Source: Legionella waltersii
GTDB taxonomy: Bacteria > Pseudomonadota > Gammaproteobacteria > Legionellales > Legionellaceae
NCBI RefSeq assembly: GCF_001468085.1
Contig: NZ_LNZB01000060.1
Span: 458,257-522,256 of the forward strand
Direction of reading: 5' to 3'
DNA length: 64,000 bases
The notes beneath the pieces are model-generated. The model was given only the letters and a program-made list of their open reading frames with translations. It did no database searches and was not told the origin of the DNA. Positions 28,206 through 36,324 of this stretch are shown here, in pieces; the first letter of the stretch is position 1; the number at the start of each line of letters is the position of its first letter. Both the position numbers and the translations under genes were made by a program.

Positions 28206-28664
28206 ATGAAGCGATCAAAGTCGACTCGTGAAAGACCTATGTCAGAAATCAACGTAGTACCTTACATTGATGTGATGTTAGTACTTCTCGTTATTTTCAT
28301 GATCACTGCTCCTATGTTAACACAAGGGGTCACTGTGGATTTGCCTAAAGCGGCAAGCGAAACACTCCCATCGACAGATAAGGAGCCTATTATTGTTTCT
28401 GTTAATCAACAAGGCGTTTATTTTCTAAACATAAGCGAAAGACCAGCTGATCCCATAGAATCCCAAGCACTGGTAGTTCGGGTCGCTGCTGAACTTGAAT
28501 TAGCAAAGCAAACTGGACAAAAGATTAATGTATTGGTAAAAGGTGACCAAGGCGTTAACTATGGCAAGGTCGTACAAGCTATGGCTTTATTGAAAAAGGC
28601 CGGCGCAGAGCAAGTTGGACTCATTACAGATTCACAAAATAGCGATTCAGAGGCCCAGGCATGA
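28206..28664 (+). CDS. tolR: Tol-Pal system protein TolR
   Basis: This 152-residue ExbD/TolR protein has a single N-terminal membrane helix after EINVVPYIDVMLVLLVIFMI, where the conserved Asp (YIDV) conducts protons. The periplasmic domain contains VNQQGVYFLN and LVKGDQGVNYGKVVQAM. It overlaps tolA by the ATGA tetranucleotide. Confidence 0.95.
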   Translation: MKRSKSTRERPMSEINVVPYIDVMLVLLVIFMITAPMLTQGVTVDLPKAASETLPSTDKEPIIVSVNQQGVYFLNISERPADPIESQALVVRVAAELELAKQTGQKINVLVKGDQGVNYGKVVQAMALLKKAGAEQVGLITDSQNSDSEAQA

Positions 28665-29629
28665 TACGAACACCTAACTATCGCAAAGCATTTATTTCTG
28701 CATTAATGCTGCATGTATTCTTGATCATTATCTTGATTTCCGATACCAGCACGAGCAAACCGGCTTTAACACAGGAAGCAAAAAACACCCCTGGCACCCT
28801 ACAACCAGTGGCTCAGAACCAAGAAGTTGTGAAGGCCGTTAGTGTTGATAGTAAAGAAGTCATGGATAAGGTTAATCAACTTAAACAGCAACGCGAACAG
28901 CAAAAAAAGGCTGAACTTGCACGGCAACGTGAATTGCAACGTCAAGCTGAGGCTGCAAAACAACAACGAATAAAGGAACAACAGGAGATAGCTAAGCTCA
29001 AAGAAGAGGCAAATAAAATCGCTATCGCTAGAAAAAAGGAAGCAGAAGAAGAGAAGAAACGTTTGAAGGAACTCGCTGATCAGAAACAAAAAGAAGCGAA
29101 GCGTATTGAAGAGTTAAAAAAGCAGAGTGAGGAATTAGCGAAGAAGCGTGAACTTGAAGCTAAAAAACTTGCGGATCTTAATAAGAAACGAGCCGAGGAA
29201 AATGCAAAAGCTGAGAAATTAAAAGCAGAGCAAGCTCGATTGGCGAAAGAAAAGGCCGACTTAGCGAGTAAAAAACAAGCTGAAGCCATTGCTAAGCAGC
29301 AGGCTGCAGAGAATGCAGAAAGACAAGCACAAATCGCAGGAGAAGTTGATAAATACAAGGCTTTGATTTTGAATGCAATAGGACGGAATTGGATTTTGCC
29401 AGAAAATGTTAATAGTAACCTGGAATGCAAGTTTAGAATTCGTCTTGCACCCGATGGAACGGTCTTGGACGTCTCTTTGACACAAAGCAGTGGTGATCCA
29501 ATTTTAGATCGCTCAGCACAAACAGCCATTAATAAGGCATCTCCTCTTCCAGTGCCTAGCGATCAAGAAATATTTAATAATTTTCGTGATATCAGTTTAA
29601 CCGTTCGTCCAGAACAAGTTAGGGGGTAG
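28661..29629 (+). CDS. tolA: Tol-Pal system protein TolA
   Basis: This 322-residue protein has an N-terminal membrane anchor (about 10-30). A long Lys/Glu/Ala/Gln-rich helix spans the periplasm (about 65-225). The C-terminal globular domain starts near [19 protein letters not shown] and includes [18 protein letters not shown]. It connects the TolQR motor to TolB/Pal and outer-membrane constriction at division. Long opposite-strand ORFs here are artefacts of the low-complexity helix. It is somewhat shorter than E. coli TolA (421). Confidence 0.93.
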   Translation: MIRTPNYRKAFISALMLHVFLIIILISDTSTSKPALTQEAKNTPGTLQPVAQNQEVVKAVSVDSKEVMDKVNQLKQQREQQKKAELARQRELQRQAEAAKQQRIKEQQEIAKLKEEANKIAIARKKEAEEEKKRLKELADQKQKEAKRIEELKKQSEELAKKRELEAKKLADLNKKRAEENAKAEKLKAEQARLAKEKADLASKKQAEAIAKQQAAENAERQAQIAGEVDKYKALILNAIGRNWILPENVNSNLECKFRIRLAPDGTVLDVSLTQSSGDPILDRSAQTAINKASPLPVPSDQEIFNNFRDISLTVRPEQVRG

Positions 29630-29634
29630 AAGTC

Positions 29635-30897
29635 GTGATCAATCGTATGATTACTGTATTTATGATGTTATTGTCAGTTCATGTTTACGCGCTAGATCTT
29701 GAGCTAACACAAGGTATTAATTCAGCATTACCTATTGCAATCAATTCATTTGGTTCCGATCCAACTGCGGCGGAAATTAGCCAAATTATAGAAAACGATT
29801 TGAATCTCTCAGGTCAATTTAAAATTATTTCAGGTCCACAAAGTGTCAATGCTCAGTCCTCGATAGGTGTACTGCGCCAGCTGGGTGCAGACAGTGTTGT
29901 GACTGGAAATGTAACTCGTGCTGGTAGTGGCTATCAAGTTAGCTTTTCACTTGCAGATGCGGTTAATAAAGGCAATATTCTTCTTACTAAATCCTTCAAT
30001 ATTGGTTCTGGACAAGTAAGACCTTTAGCACATCACATTAGTGATGAAATATATCAAAAGCTAACTGGAGAAAGAGGAATTTTTTCTACACGAATCGCCT
30101 ATATTTCAGTTCAAAGAGGCGGGCAAAGAAATCGTTACTCTCTAGAGGTAGCTGATGCAGATGGTCATAACCCACAGAGTCTGTTGGTGTCTTCTGAGCC
30201 AATTATGTCACCTTCTTGGTCACCAGACGGTAAGTCAATTTCTTATGTGTCTTTTGAAAGAAAACGTGCGCAGATATTTACAGTATCGGTGGAGACCGGA
30301 CAACGAAAGTTAATTACTAGTTTTCCAGGAATCAATGGTGCACCTGCATGGTCACCTGACGGTAGAAAGTTATCAGTGGTATTGTCTAAAAGTGGTACTC
30401 CTAAAATCTATGAAGTGGATTTAGGAAGTGGCAGCATGAAGCAGATTACCTTTGGTGATTCAATCGATACAGAGCCACGTTATTCACCAGATGGACAGAG
30501 CTTATTATTTACATCTGGTCGCGGAGGCTCACCTCAGATATATAAATTGTCTTTATCCAGTGGTCAAGTAAGTCGATTGACATTCGATGGCAATTACAAT
30601 GCTCGTGCCTCTTATACTCCCGATATGAAAAGTATTGTTATGCTGCATAGAGGTGATGACAAGCGATTTAACATAGGCATACAAGGTGCTTCAGGTGGTC
30701 CTATTGCTACCTTGACGTTCTCTGGTATGGATGAGTCGCCCACTGTTTCACCAAATAGCCGATTAGTTCTGTATGCTACACACCAACAAGATAAGGGCGT
30801 ATTGGGTATAGTATCGGTTGATGGACGGATAAGATTAAGGTTACCTGCTCGCGAAGGAGATGTACAAGAGCCTGCTTGGTCGCCCTATTTGGGATAG
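29635..30897 (+). CDS. tolB: Tol-Pal system beta-propeller TolB
   Basis: This 420-residue periplasmic protein has a signal peptide ending VHVYA and a mature start LDLELTQG. The N-terminal alpha/beta domain is followed by a six-bladed propeller with repeated [24 protein letters not shown] and YTPDMKSI strands. It starts at GTG. In most proteobacteria pal and cpoB follow, but here the next gene is an S1/P1 nuclease. Confidence 0.95.
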   Translation: MINRMITVFMMLLSVHVYALDLELTQGINSALPIAINSFGSDPTAAEISQIIENDLNLSGQFKIISGPQSVNAQSSIGVLRQLGADSVVTGNVTRAGSGYQVSFSLADAVNKGNILLTKSFNIGSGQVRPLAHHISDEIYQKLTGERGIFSTRIAYISVQRGGQRNRYSLEVADADGHNPQSLLVSSEPIMSPSWSPDGKSISYVSFERKRAQIFTVSVETGQRKLITSFPGINGAPAWSPDGRKLSVVLSKSGTPKIYEVDLGSGSMKQITFGDSIDTEPRYSPDGQSLLFTSGRGGSPQIYKLSLSSGQVSRLTFDGNYNARASYTPDMKSIVMLHRGDDKRFNIGIQGASGGPIATLTFSGMDESPTVSPNSRLVLYATHQQDKGVLGIVSVDGRIRLRLPAREGDVQEPAWSPYLG

Positions 30898-30899
30898 AT

Positions 30900-31727
30900 A
30901 TGAAGAAATATATTGTAGGTCTATTGCTTATATGTTGTTCTGCGTCAATTCATGCTTGGAATGCAATGGGGCATGAATTGGTTGCGCAAATTGCCTATGA
31001 TAATTTAAGCGAAAATGCAAAAAAGATGTGTCAGACCCTTTTAAGGGCGAACAACAAATCCGTAGATAGAGTCTTTGTTAAATCAGCCATTTGGTTAGAT
31101 TTGATAAAGTTAAAGGATGTTCATTGGTTTGATGCCCTACATTATATTGATATTCCTTATACGGTTGATGCAACGTCTCTTCCGCCTATACAAGATGCTA
31201 ATGCATTGTGGGGCATTAAACAGGCGACAAATGTTTTATTATCCTCTAAAGCCACTTTAAAAGATAAGAATTTAAGCTTAAAAATACTAATTCATCTTGT
31301 AGGAGATATTCATCAACCTTTGCATACAGTTAATAGGGTAAGTAAAAGATTGCCTCAAGGTGATTTAGGTGGAAATCTATATGCCCTCGCAAAAACGCCA
31401 ATCGGTCAGAATTTGCATCAATATTGGGATAATGGCGCAGGCGTTTTACTTGGCCAAACAAAACTCTTTCAAATCAGAAATAAAGCCAGCCAACTCGAAC
31501 AGAAATGGTCTTGTACTATAGCCAAAAAGCAGATTAATCCACAAAAGTGGGTTAATGAAGCGCATAGATTAGCAGTGACGCAGGTTTACGTTACACCCGC
31601 GTATAGGACACCAGGTAAACGCTACCAATTAAGTGCGCAAAGTATTTCTCAAAAACAAATACTACTTGCTGGGTGCCGATTAGCTAATCTTCTCAACATG
31701 ATTGCAGATAAATTGCCAATTTCTTAA
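30900..31727 (+). CDS. secreted S1/P1-type zinc nuclease
   Basis: This 275-residue exported enzyme cleaves single-stranded nucleic acids and/or 3'-nucleotides. The ATG at 30900 gives a signal peptide MKKYIVGLLLICCSASIHA whose predicted cut places Trp at the mature N-terminus (WNAMGHE). S1/P1 enzymes need that Trp to bind the trinuclear zinc centre. Other ligands are visible: MGHELVAQIA, HWFDALHYID, HLVGDIHQPLHTV, GDLGGN and NLHQYWDNG. An in-frame start at 30876 lies inside tolB and would spoil the signal peptide. It is 2 bp from tolB, so cotranscription is likely. In Legionella it could act in the vacuole to release nucleosides, by inference. Confidence 0.9.
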   Translation: MKKYIVGLLLICCSASIHAWNAMGHELVAQIAYDNLSENAKKMCQTLLRANNKSVDRVFVKSAIWLDLIKLKDVHWFDALHYIDIPYTVDATSLPPIQDANALWGIKQATNVLLSSKATLKDKNLSLKILIHLVGDIHQPLHTVNRVSKRLPQGDLGGNLYALAKTPIGQNLHQYWDNGAGVLLGQTKLFQIRNKASQLEQKWSCTIAKKQINPQKWVNEAHRLAVTQVYVTPAYRTPGKRYQLSAQSISQKQILLAGCRLANLLNMIADKLPIS

Positions 31728-31941
31728 TTAATTAATAAGATTCCTATGTTATAATGCTGAAATTATATTTTATTTGGTATAATAAAATTCAATATAGAGC
31801 AAGGTTACAATAAAATGGCTAGATTGCCCGCAGATAATGAAAGTAATCGCTTGAAACAGTGCCTGGTCATTGTTATATCCAAGCGTTCGCGATACCCAAG
31901 TCACAAACTCCCCTCAAATTAAGTTTACTCCTGGGAGCAGC

Positions 31942-32101
31942 TGTGCATCCCTTACGATGCACATGGCTTCAATACATGGTCTACTTTTAGACCATTAAAT
32001 CAGGTTCTGTTGATACAATACCTATTTTTCAAAGTAGATACTGAGAGCTAATCAGTTTTATTTATGCATACTAACTGATGAGACTTAAGTCTCATTAGCT
32101 C
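31942..32101. other. strongly folded non-coding stretch (candidate structured RNA)
   Basis: The 455-bp gap between the nuclease and the ankyrin-like gene has no convincing ORF. Within it, TGTGCATC/GATGCACA (31942-31949 and 31956-31963) form a perfect 8-bp hairpin. ATGGTCTA/TAGACCAT (31976-31983 and 31988-31995) form a second. GAGCTAAT (32045-32052) pairs with ATTAGCTC (32094-32101), enclosing ATCAGTT/AACTGAT (32051-32057 and 32073-32079) and the 18-bp palindrome 32078-32095. The last three stems can make a three-way junction if the shared end bases are apportioned. Both strands can fold equally, so the direction is unknown. Confidence 0.5.
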
Positions 32102-32134
32102 ATAGATTATGTCTTTTTAAACGTATTGTCATTG

Positions 32135-32163
32135 TTGACAGAACTTAATGCATTTAATTTATT
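32135..32163 (+). promoter_or_regulatory. possible promoter of the ankyrin-like gene
   Basis: A perfect TTGACA (32135-32140) is followed after 17 bp by TTTATT (32158-32163), a weak -10. It would start transcription about 14 bases before the ATG at 32183, leaving a very short leader and placing the folded element outside this transcript. Confidence 0.35.
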
Positions 32164-32182
32164 TACATAAGTTGATAGTGAC

Positions 32183-33190
32183 ATGAGTAAAGTTAATTTA
32201 GATTTAATGACAAACGCAATAAAGAGCAGTGCAGACAAAACTACAAAACAGCTTACAGATGCTATAGTGGACGAAAGCTATATCAGGGATAGTTTAGAAT
32301 CTACACCACATGAAATGAGACTTGAGAAAGTTTGTGCGAAAGACAACAAAGGGAATACCATGCTTCATAAGGCTGCTAATGACCCTGAATTACTCAAGCA
32401 AATTTTAGGATATTTACCCGAAGAGCATCGTTTAGAGGCTGTCAAAGTGATTAAGAATTTTGGAGTTACTGTACTTCACATGGCAAAATCCAATATTAAA
32501 TCCCTTAATGCAATACTAGAGAGTATACCGTTTGAAAGTAGACTCGATGCCATTAGGATTTCAAACAACTATGGGGACTCAGTTCTGCACTGGAAGGCTA
32601 AAAATCCAGAGGCTTTAAAAGCAATTTTAGAGCGATTACCAGAAAATCACCGTATTAAAGCTGTGCTGATAGCTAATAATCATGGAAGTACCGTCCTGCA
32701 TTGGGCTGCTAAAAATCCTGAATCGCTCAAAGTGATTTTAGACCGTCTAGATGAAAATCAAAGATTTGAAGCAGTAATGGTTGAAAGTGGTTTAGGATAC
32801 ACTGTGCTCCATAAGGCTGCAGAAGACCTTGAATCCATTAAGGTTATCCTGGAAAGATTACCACTCGAAAAAAGGTTACAGGCGATTCAGGCAAAGGAAA
32901 GGAAGAGCGGTAGAATGGTTTTTGATTTACTGAATCCAAAGAGGGATTTACTTCCTATTATTCTTAAAGACATAACCGCCCATGGTTTAGCGGATATAGT
33001 TAATGTTTTCCCTAAGATTCTAGGCTCACAGCTGAAGCAGATGGGCATAAGAAAGTTAAGACACTCAATTGATAGATTGAGAATGCTTCCAAAGGATCAT
33101 AAAAGTGATCTTATTGATCCAATGTTGGATGACCTGGAAAACAATTTAAATGAGTATTTGCTAGCATCCATAGGCAACGAAGGATATTGA
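32183..33190 (+). CDS. ankyrin-like protein with five 37-residue repeats, effector candidate
   Basis: In this 335-residue protein residues about 53-238 consist of five tandem repeats of exactly 37 residues. The LH of the TVLH motif recurs at 61, 98, 135, 172 and 209. Each unit reads like G-TVLH-AA--PESLK-ILERLPE--RL-AV, that is, an ankyrin start followed by an extra LPE-RLEAV segment. The second half of a further unit precedes them (TPHEMRLEKV). The C-terminal 95 residues are charged and helical. The acidic stretch DDLENNLNE lies 10-18 residues from the end, and the tail is compatible with a Dot/Icm signal. There is no signal peptide. It stands alone, flanked by non-coding DNA. Confidence 0.8.
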   Translation: MSKVNLDLMTNAIKSSADKTTKQLTDAIVDESYIRDSLESTPHEMRLEKVCAKDNKGNTMLHKAANDPELLKQILGYLPEEHRLEAVKVIKNFGVTVLHMAKSNIKSLNAILESIPFESRLDAIRISNNYGDSVLHWKAKNPEALKAILERLPENHRIKAVLIANNHGSTVLHWAAKNPESLKVILDRLDENQRFEAVMVESGLGYTVLHKAAEDLESIKVILERLPLEKRLQAIQAKERKSGRMVFDLLNPKRDLLPIILKDITAHGLADIVNVFPKILGSQLKQMGIRKLRHSIDRLRMLPKDHKSDLIDPMLDDLENNLNEYLLASIGNEGY

Positions 33191-33200
33191 TAGTCGAACA

Positions 33201-33238
33201 GTTGGGAGGTCATTGATGGACAAGAAGTGCCTCTCAAC
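33201..33238 (+). terminator. hairpin after the ankyrin-like gene
   Basis: GTTGGGAGG pairs with CCTCTCAAC (nine pairs, one G-U) around a 20-nt loop, 11 bp after the stop codon. No U-tract follows. Confidence 0.4.
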
Positions 33239-33366
33239 CTCTGCGTAATTGAACTTTAGCCAATCGTGTCTCAATTGCATAAGTCCGATTGAATGCAATC
33301 AATAAGTTTTAAAATAGACTAAAATAGATATATATTACAAGCCAAATAGAATCAGGGAGGAGTAAC

Positions 33367-34080
33367 ATGAAGTGGTCTAGTACAGTCCTCCTTTTACTGT
33401 GCTCCTTGAGTTATGAATTAAGCCACGCCAATATTATTGTTGGAGTTCCAACTTATCGACCACCCTATGTGATTAACCCTACTCAAGGTTTTGATATTCA
33501 ATTAATCAATAACATCTGTGTACGTTTAAATGAGAAATGTATTTTAAAAACCATGGATTTTGGCTTAATCGAAAGGGCACTAAGAAATGGAGAAATTGAT
33601 GTAGCGATTGGGGCAATTACTATCTCTGATGAAAGGCTTCATTATTTTGTATTTAGTCTACCCTATATGGCTAGTTATGGTGAGTTTGTGGTGTCAAGGA
33701 ACAGTAAAATTAAACAAGTTAATGAGTTGGAAACTAAACAAGTCGGGGTGATTTCAGGAAGTGATCTTGATGAGTTTATTAATGATTATTTTAGTGAGTT
33801 ATTTAGGATTACACAGTTCAAATTAATTGATGACTTGTTGTTAGCTTTAAAAAATAAGAAAATTGATGCCATGTTTGTAGATAGGAAATCAATAGGGTAT
33901 TGGCAGACTAAAAACACGAATGATTTAAAAGTAATTGGTTCATCGATACTGATTGGAAAGGGATTTGGCATAATGGCTATGCCTAAAAATATTAGCCTAA
34001 TTAACCGAATGAACAAGGTATTATTACAACTTGAAAATGATGGTACATATACAAGGATTTATAATTTATATTTTATATAG
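33367..34080 (+). CDS. family-3 periplasmic solute-binding protein (amino-acid type)
   Basis: This 237-residue protein has a signal peptide (WSSTVLLLLCSLSYELSHA). The family-3 pattern follows: IIVGVPTYRPPYV, GFDIQLINNICVRL, IDVAIGAITISDERLHYFVFSLPY, and the second-lobe KQVGVISGSDLDEF and IDAMFVDRKSIGYW. Such proteins deliver polar amino acids to an ABC importer, but no permease or ATPase gene is adjacent. GGGAGG lies upstream. A lone binding protein could use distant components or act in sensing; the ligand is unknown. Confidence 0.85.
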   Translation: MKWSSTVLLLLCSLSYELSHANIIVGVPTYRPPYVINPTQGFDIQLINNICVRLNEKCILKTMDFGLIERALRNGEIDVAIGAITISDERLHYFVFSLPYMASYGEFVVSRNSKIKQVNELETKQVGVISGSDLDEFINDYFSELFRITQFKLIDDLLLALKNKKIDAMFVDRKSIGYWQTKNTNDLKVIGSSILIGKGFGIMAMPKNISLINRMNKVLLQLENDGTYTRIYNLYFI

Positions 34081-34234
34081 GCTTGTTGCTTTCCGTTCCT
34101 GATAGGTTGCGGCTGAAATTAGTGCTTTAGTGGACGGAGACCAGTGGGGCGTTTCCATTTTCCCCAGCGGTTCCGTTCCTCATTTTCCAAACCAAAGCGA
34201 GCTGCGCCCACAAGGGAGCAGATATTAAACTATT

Positions 34235-35347
34235 TTAACTCTGCAACGATTCAATCACAGCACCTAAAAATCGTGTTGCCTCACCACCAGTTACTGCTCT
34301 ATGATCAAAACTTAGAGATAATGGTAATAATTTATGAGATTCAATTTTTCCCTCTTTAGTGACTACAGCTCCTTGATATAATCTTCCTACGGCTAGAATG
34401 GCAACCATAGGGGGAACAATAATAGGACTTGCGAAACGACCTGCAAATTTACCAAAATTGGATAACGTTATAGTTGCCCCTTTCAATTTATCAGCTGTAA
34501 CAGCTCTATTCCGAACAGACTCTTTAAAGTCATCAATTAATTTGCGCAACTCACTGTCAGAGTGACTTGCTGCATCGTGTATTACGGGTACAAATAGGCC
34601 TTCGTCATTATCCATCGCTAAACCAAGATGAACTTTATCAAAGCATTGCCTTGCTGAATGTTTGGTATCAAACCAAGCATTTAATGCGGGCTCTTTTTGG
34701 GCTGCGTGTACTATGGCTCGTATTAAACGCACAGTAATGTCCGTACCTTGTTTCCATTGATGTATATCTGCTTCATCAAAAATACTCACAGGTACAACTT
34801 CGGAATGGGACTGATTCATGCTATTAAGCATTGCTCGGCGAACACCTTTAAGTGGTTCAAAACCTACCGGTGGTTTTGCATTAATGTCTGCTTGACGTTG
34901 GACATCCTCTTTAGTGATCATACCGTGATCACCCGACCCTTTTAGGCTTGATAATTCAACATTTAATTTTTTGGCAAGCATTCTAACTGCTGGAGTCGCC
35001 TTAATTCGAGCCCCACTGCTTTGTTGTGAGCCAATGATAAAATTGTCTTCAGTGATTTCACTGCTTTCCTCTAAATTGCCTACTACCGTTCCTTTATCGA
35101 CAGGTTTTTCGCTGCTTGAAACAAATCCGACCAATGGTTCACCAGTCTTAATAACGTCACCTGGTTTACCAAATAATTTTCCTATTTTTCCGGCTTGAGG
35201 GCAGGGCACATCAACCACTGCTTTTGCAGTTTCCATAGACACTAATGGCTGATCAACAGATACTGTATCGCCTTCTTTTACAAACCATTCGTGAATTTCA
35301 GCATCTGGCAAACCTTCACCTAAGTCAGGTAAATTAAAAATATTCAT
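34235..35347 (-). CDS. pdhC: 2-oxoacid dehydrogenase E2 (dihydrolipoamide acyltransferase)
   Basis: This 370-residue E2 has one lipoyl domain (lipoylated Lys42 in METAKAVVDV), an E1/E3-binding domain near 115-150 (ATPAVRMLAKKLNVEL) and a catalytic domain to the end. The active-site His is present in SFDHRAVTGG (about His349). The usual HRxxDG aspartate position is Thr (HRAVTG), a variant I believe occurs in a subset of E2s. It follows E1beta by 2 bp with TGGAG before its ATG. Acetyl- versus branched-chain-acyl specificity cannot be decided by eye. Confidence 0.88.
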   Translation of the reverse strand: MNIFNLPDLGEGLPDAEIHEWFVKEGDTVSVDQPLVSMETAKAVVDVPCPQAGKIGKLFGKPGDVIKTGEPLVGFVSSSEKPVDKGTVVGNLEESSEITEDNFIIGSQQSSGARIKATPAVRMLAKKLNVELSSLKGSGDHGMITKEDVQRQADINAKPPVGFEPLKGVRRAMLNSMNQSHSEVVPVSIFDEADIHQWKQGTDITVRLIRAIVHAAQKEPALNAWFDTKHSARQCFDKVHLGLAMDNDEGLFVPVIHDAASHSDSELRKLIDDFKESVRNRAVTADKLKGATITLSNFGKFAGRFASPIIVPPMVAILAVGRLYQGAVVTKEGKIESHKLLPLSLSFDHRAVTGGEATRFLGAVIESLQS

Positions 35348-35349
35348 TA

Positions 35350-36324
35350 TTACTCCATTATGCTCATTACTGTGTTTTTAATTCGTGAAACGCTGGGTAT
35401 GTATTGTTTTTCTAATTGAAAATAAGGCATAACCGTATCATAACCCGTAACACGCAAAACAGGAGCTACTAAATCAGTTAAACAATGCTCCATGATTTGT
35501 GCAATGATTTCTGCACCTACTCCACACGTTCTTGCTCCTTCATGCACAATAACACATCGTCCTGTTTTGCATACTGAAGCAAGAATTGTCTCAATATCAA
35601 GCGGCTTAATTGTTGCAACATCAATGACTTCACAGGAAATGCCTTCATCGCCTAATTGTTTGGCGGCTTGTAAAGTTTCGTGCATGCTAGCCCCCCAACT
35701 GATCAAGGTTAAATCCTCACCCTGTTGCAGAGTAAAGCATTTACCTATCGGTAGAGCTACTCCATCATCAGGAACAGGTTGTTTAACCAATCGATATATT
35801 CTCTTTGGCTCCAGAAAAATAATGGGATCGGGATTGCGAATTGCAGCAAGTAATAAACCGTAAGCACGTTTAGGAGATGATGGAATAACCACCTGTAAAC
35901 CAGGGATATGCGCAAATAAGGCTTCTGTACTTTCAGAATGGTGTTCCGGTGCTCTAATTCCGCCGCCAAAGGGTGCTCTATAGACAATCGGGCAATGCAA
36001 ACGACCCCGTGTTCGGTTACGCATCCGTGCAGCATGAGATATTATTTGATTCATGCCTGGGTAGATAAAACCCATGAATTGAAACTCAGCAACCGGCTTC
36101 AGTCCTTGAATAGACATGCCTACAGCAAGACCAGCAATCATGGATTCAGCTAAGGGAGTATCGAAGACTCGTCTTTCTCCAAAGCGTTCCTGCAAGCCTA
36201 CAGTAGCACGAAAGACACCGCCGTTTTTGCCTACATCTTCACCGAAGACAATAACATTTTCATCATGAGCCAACTCATAGGCTAAAGCCTGAGTGACTGC
36301 TTCGATTAAGGTAATATCAGGCAT
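35350..36324 (-). CDS. pdhB: 2-oxoacid dehydrogenase E1 component, beta subunit
   Basis: This is the transketolase-like beta subunit of a heterotetrameric E1. Motifs are EDVGKNGGVFRATVGL, FDTPLAESMIAGLAVGM, EFQFMGFIYPGMNQI and YRAPFGGGIRAPEHHSES. The preferred start is the ATG at 36324 (MPDITLIEAV), with GGAGGAG eight bases upstream; this gives 324 residues and an 8-bp overlap (ATGCCTGA) with the E1alpha stop. A longer in-frame start at 36351 adds an unlikely nine residues. Confidence 0.9.
   Translation of the reverse strand: MPDITLIEAVTQALAYELAHDENVIVFGEDVGKNGGVFRATVGLQERFGERRVFDTPLAESMIAGLAVGMSIQGLKPVAEFQFMGFIYPGMNQIISHAARMRNRTRGRLHCPIVYRAPFGGGIRAPEHHSESTEALFAHIPGLQVVIPSSPKRAYGLLLAAIRNPDPIIFLEPKRIYRLVKQPVPDDGVALPIGKCFTLQQGEDLTLISWGASMHETLQAAKQLGDEGISCEVIDVATIKPLDIETILASVCKTGRCVIVHEGARTCGVGAEIIAQIMEHCLTDLVAPVLRVTGYDTVMPYFQLEKQYIPSVSRIKNTVMSIME

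Noticed and set aside
28799..29529. Long opposite-strand ORFs across tolA
   Set aside because: They are shadows of the Lys/Glu/Ala-rich TolA helix, whose codon bias keeps other frames open. The translations are low-complexity Phe/Leu/Ser strings.
31815..31922. Short ORF starting MARLPADNESN in the gap after the S1/P1 nuclease
   Set aside because: The first residues recall REP-associated transposases, but the resemblance ends after five residues and the frame stops after 35 codons.
32144..32158. CTTAAT and TTAAT repeats before the ankyrin-like gene as a PmrA box
   Set aside because: Only half of the consensus is met, the spacing places it between -35 and -10, and such words are frequent in this AT-rich DNA.
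34144..34359. 71-residue plus-strand ORF between the solute-binding protein and the E2 gene
   Set aside because: It runs antisense into the E2 C-terminus, has no ribosome site and shows no plausible protein composition.
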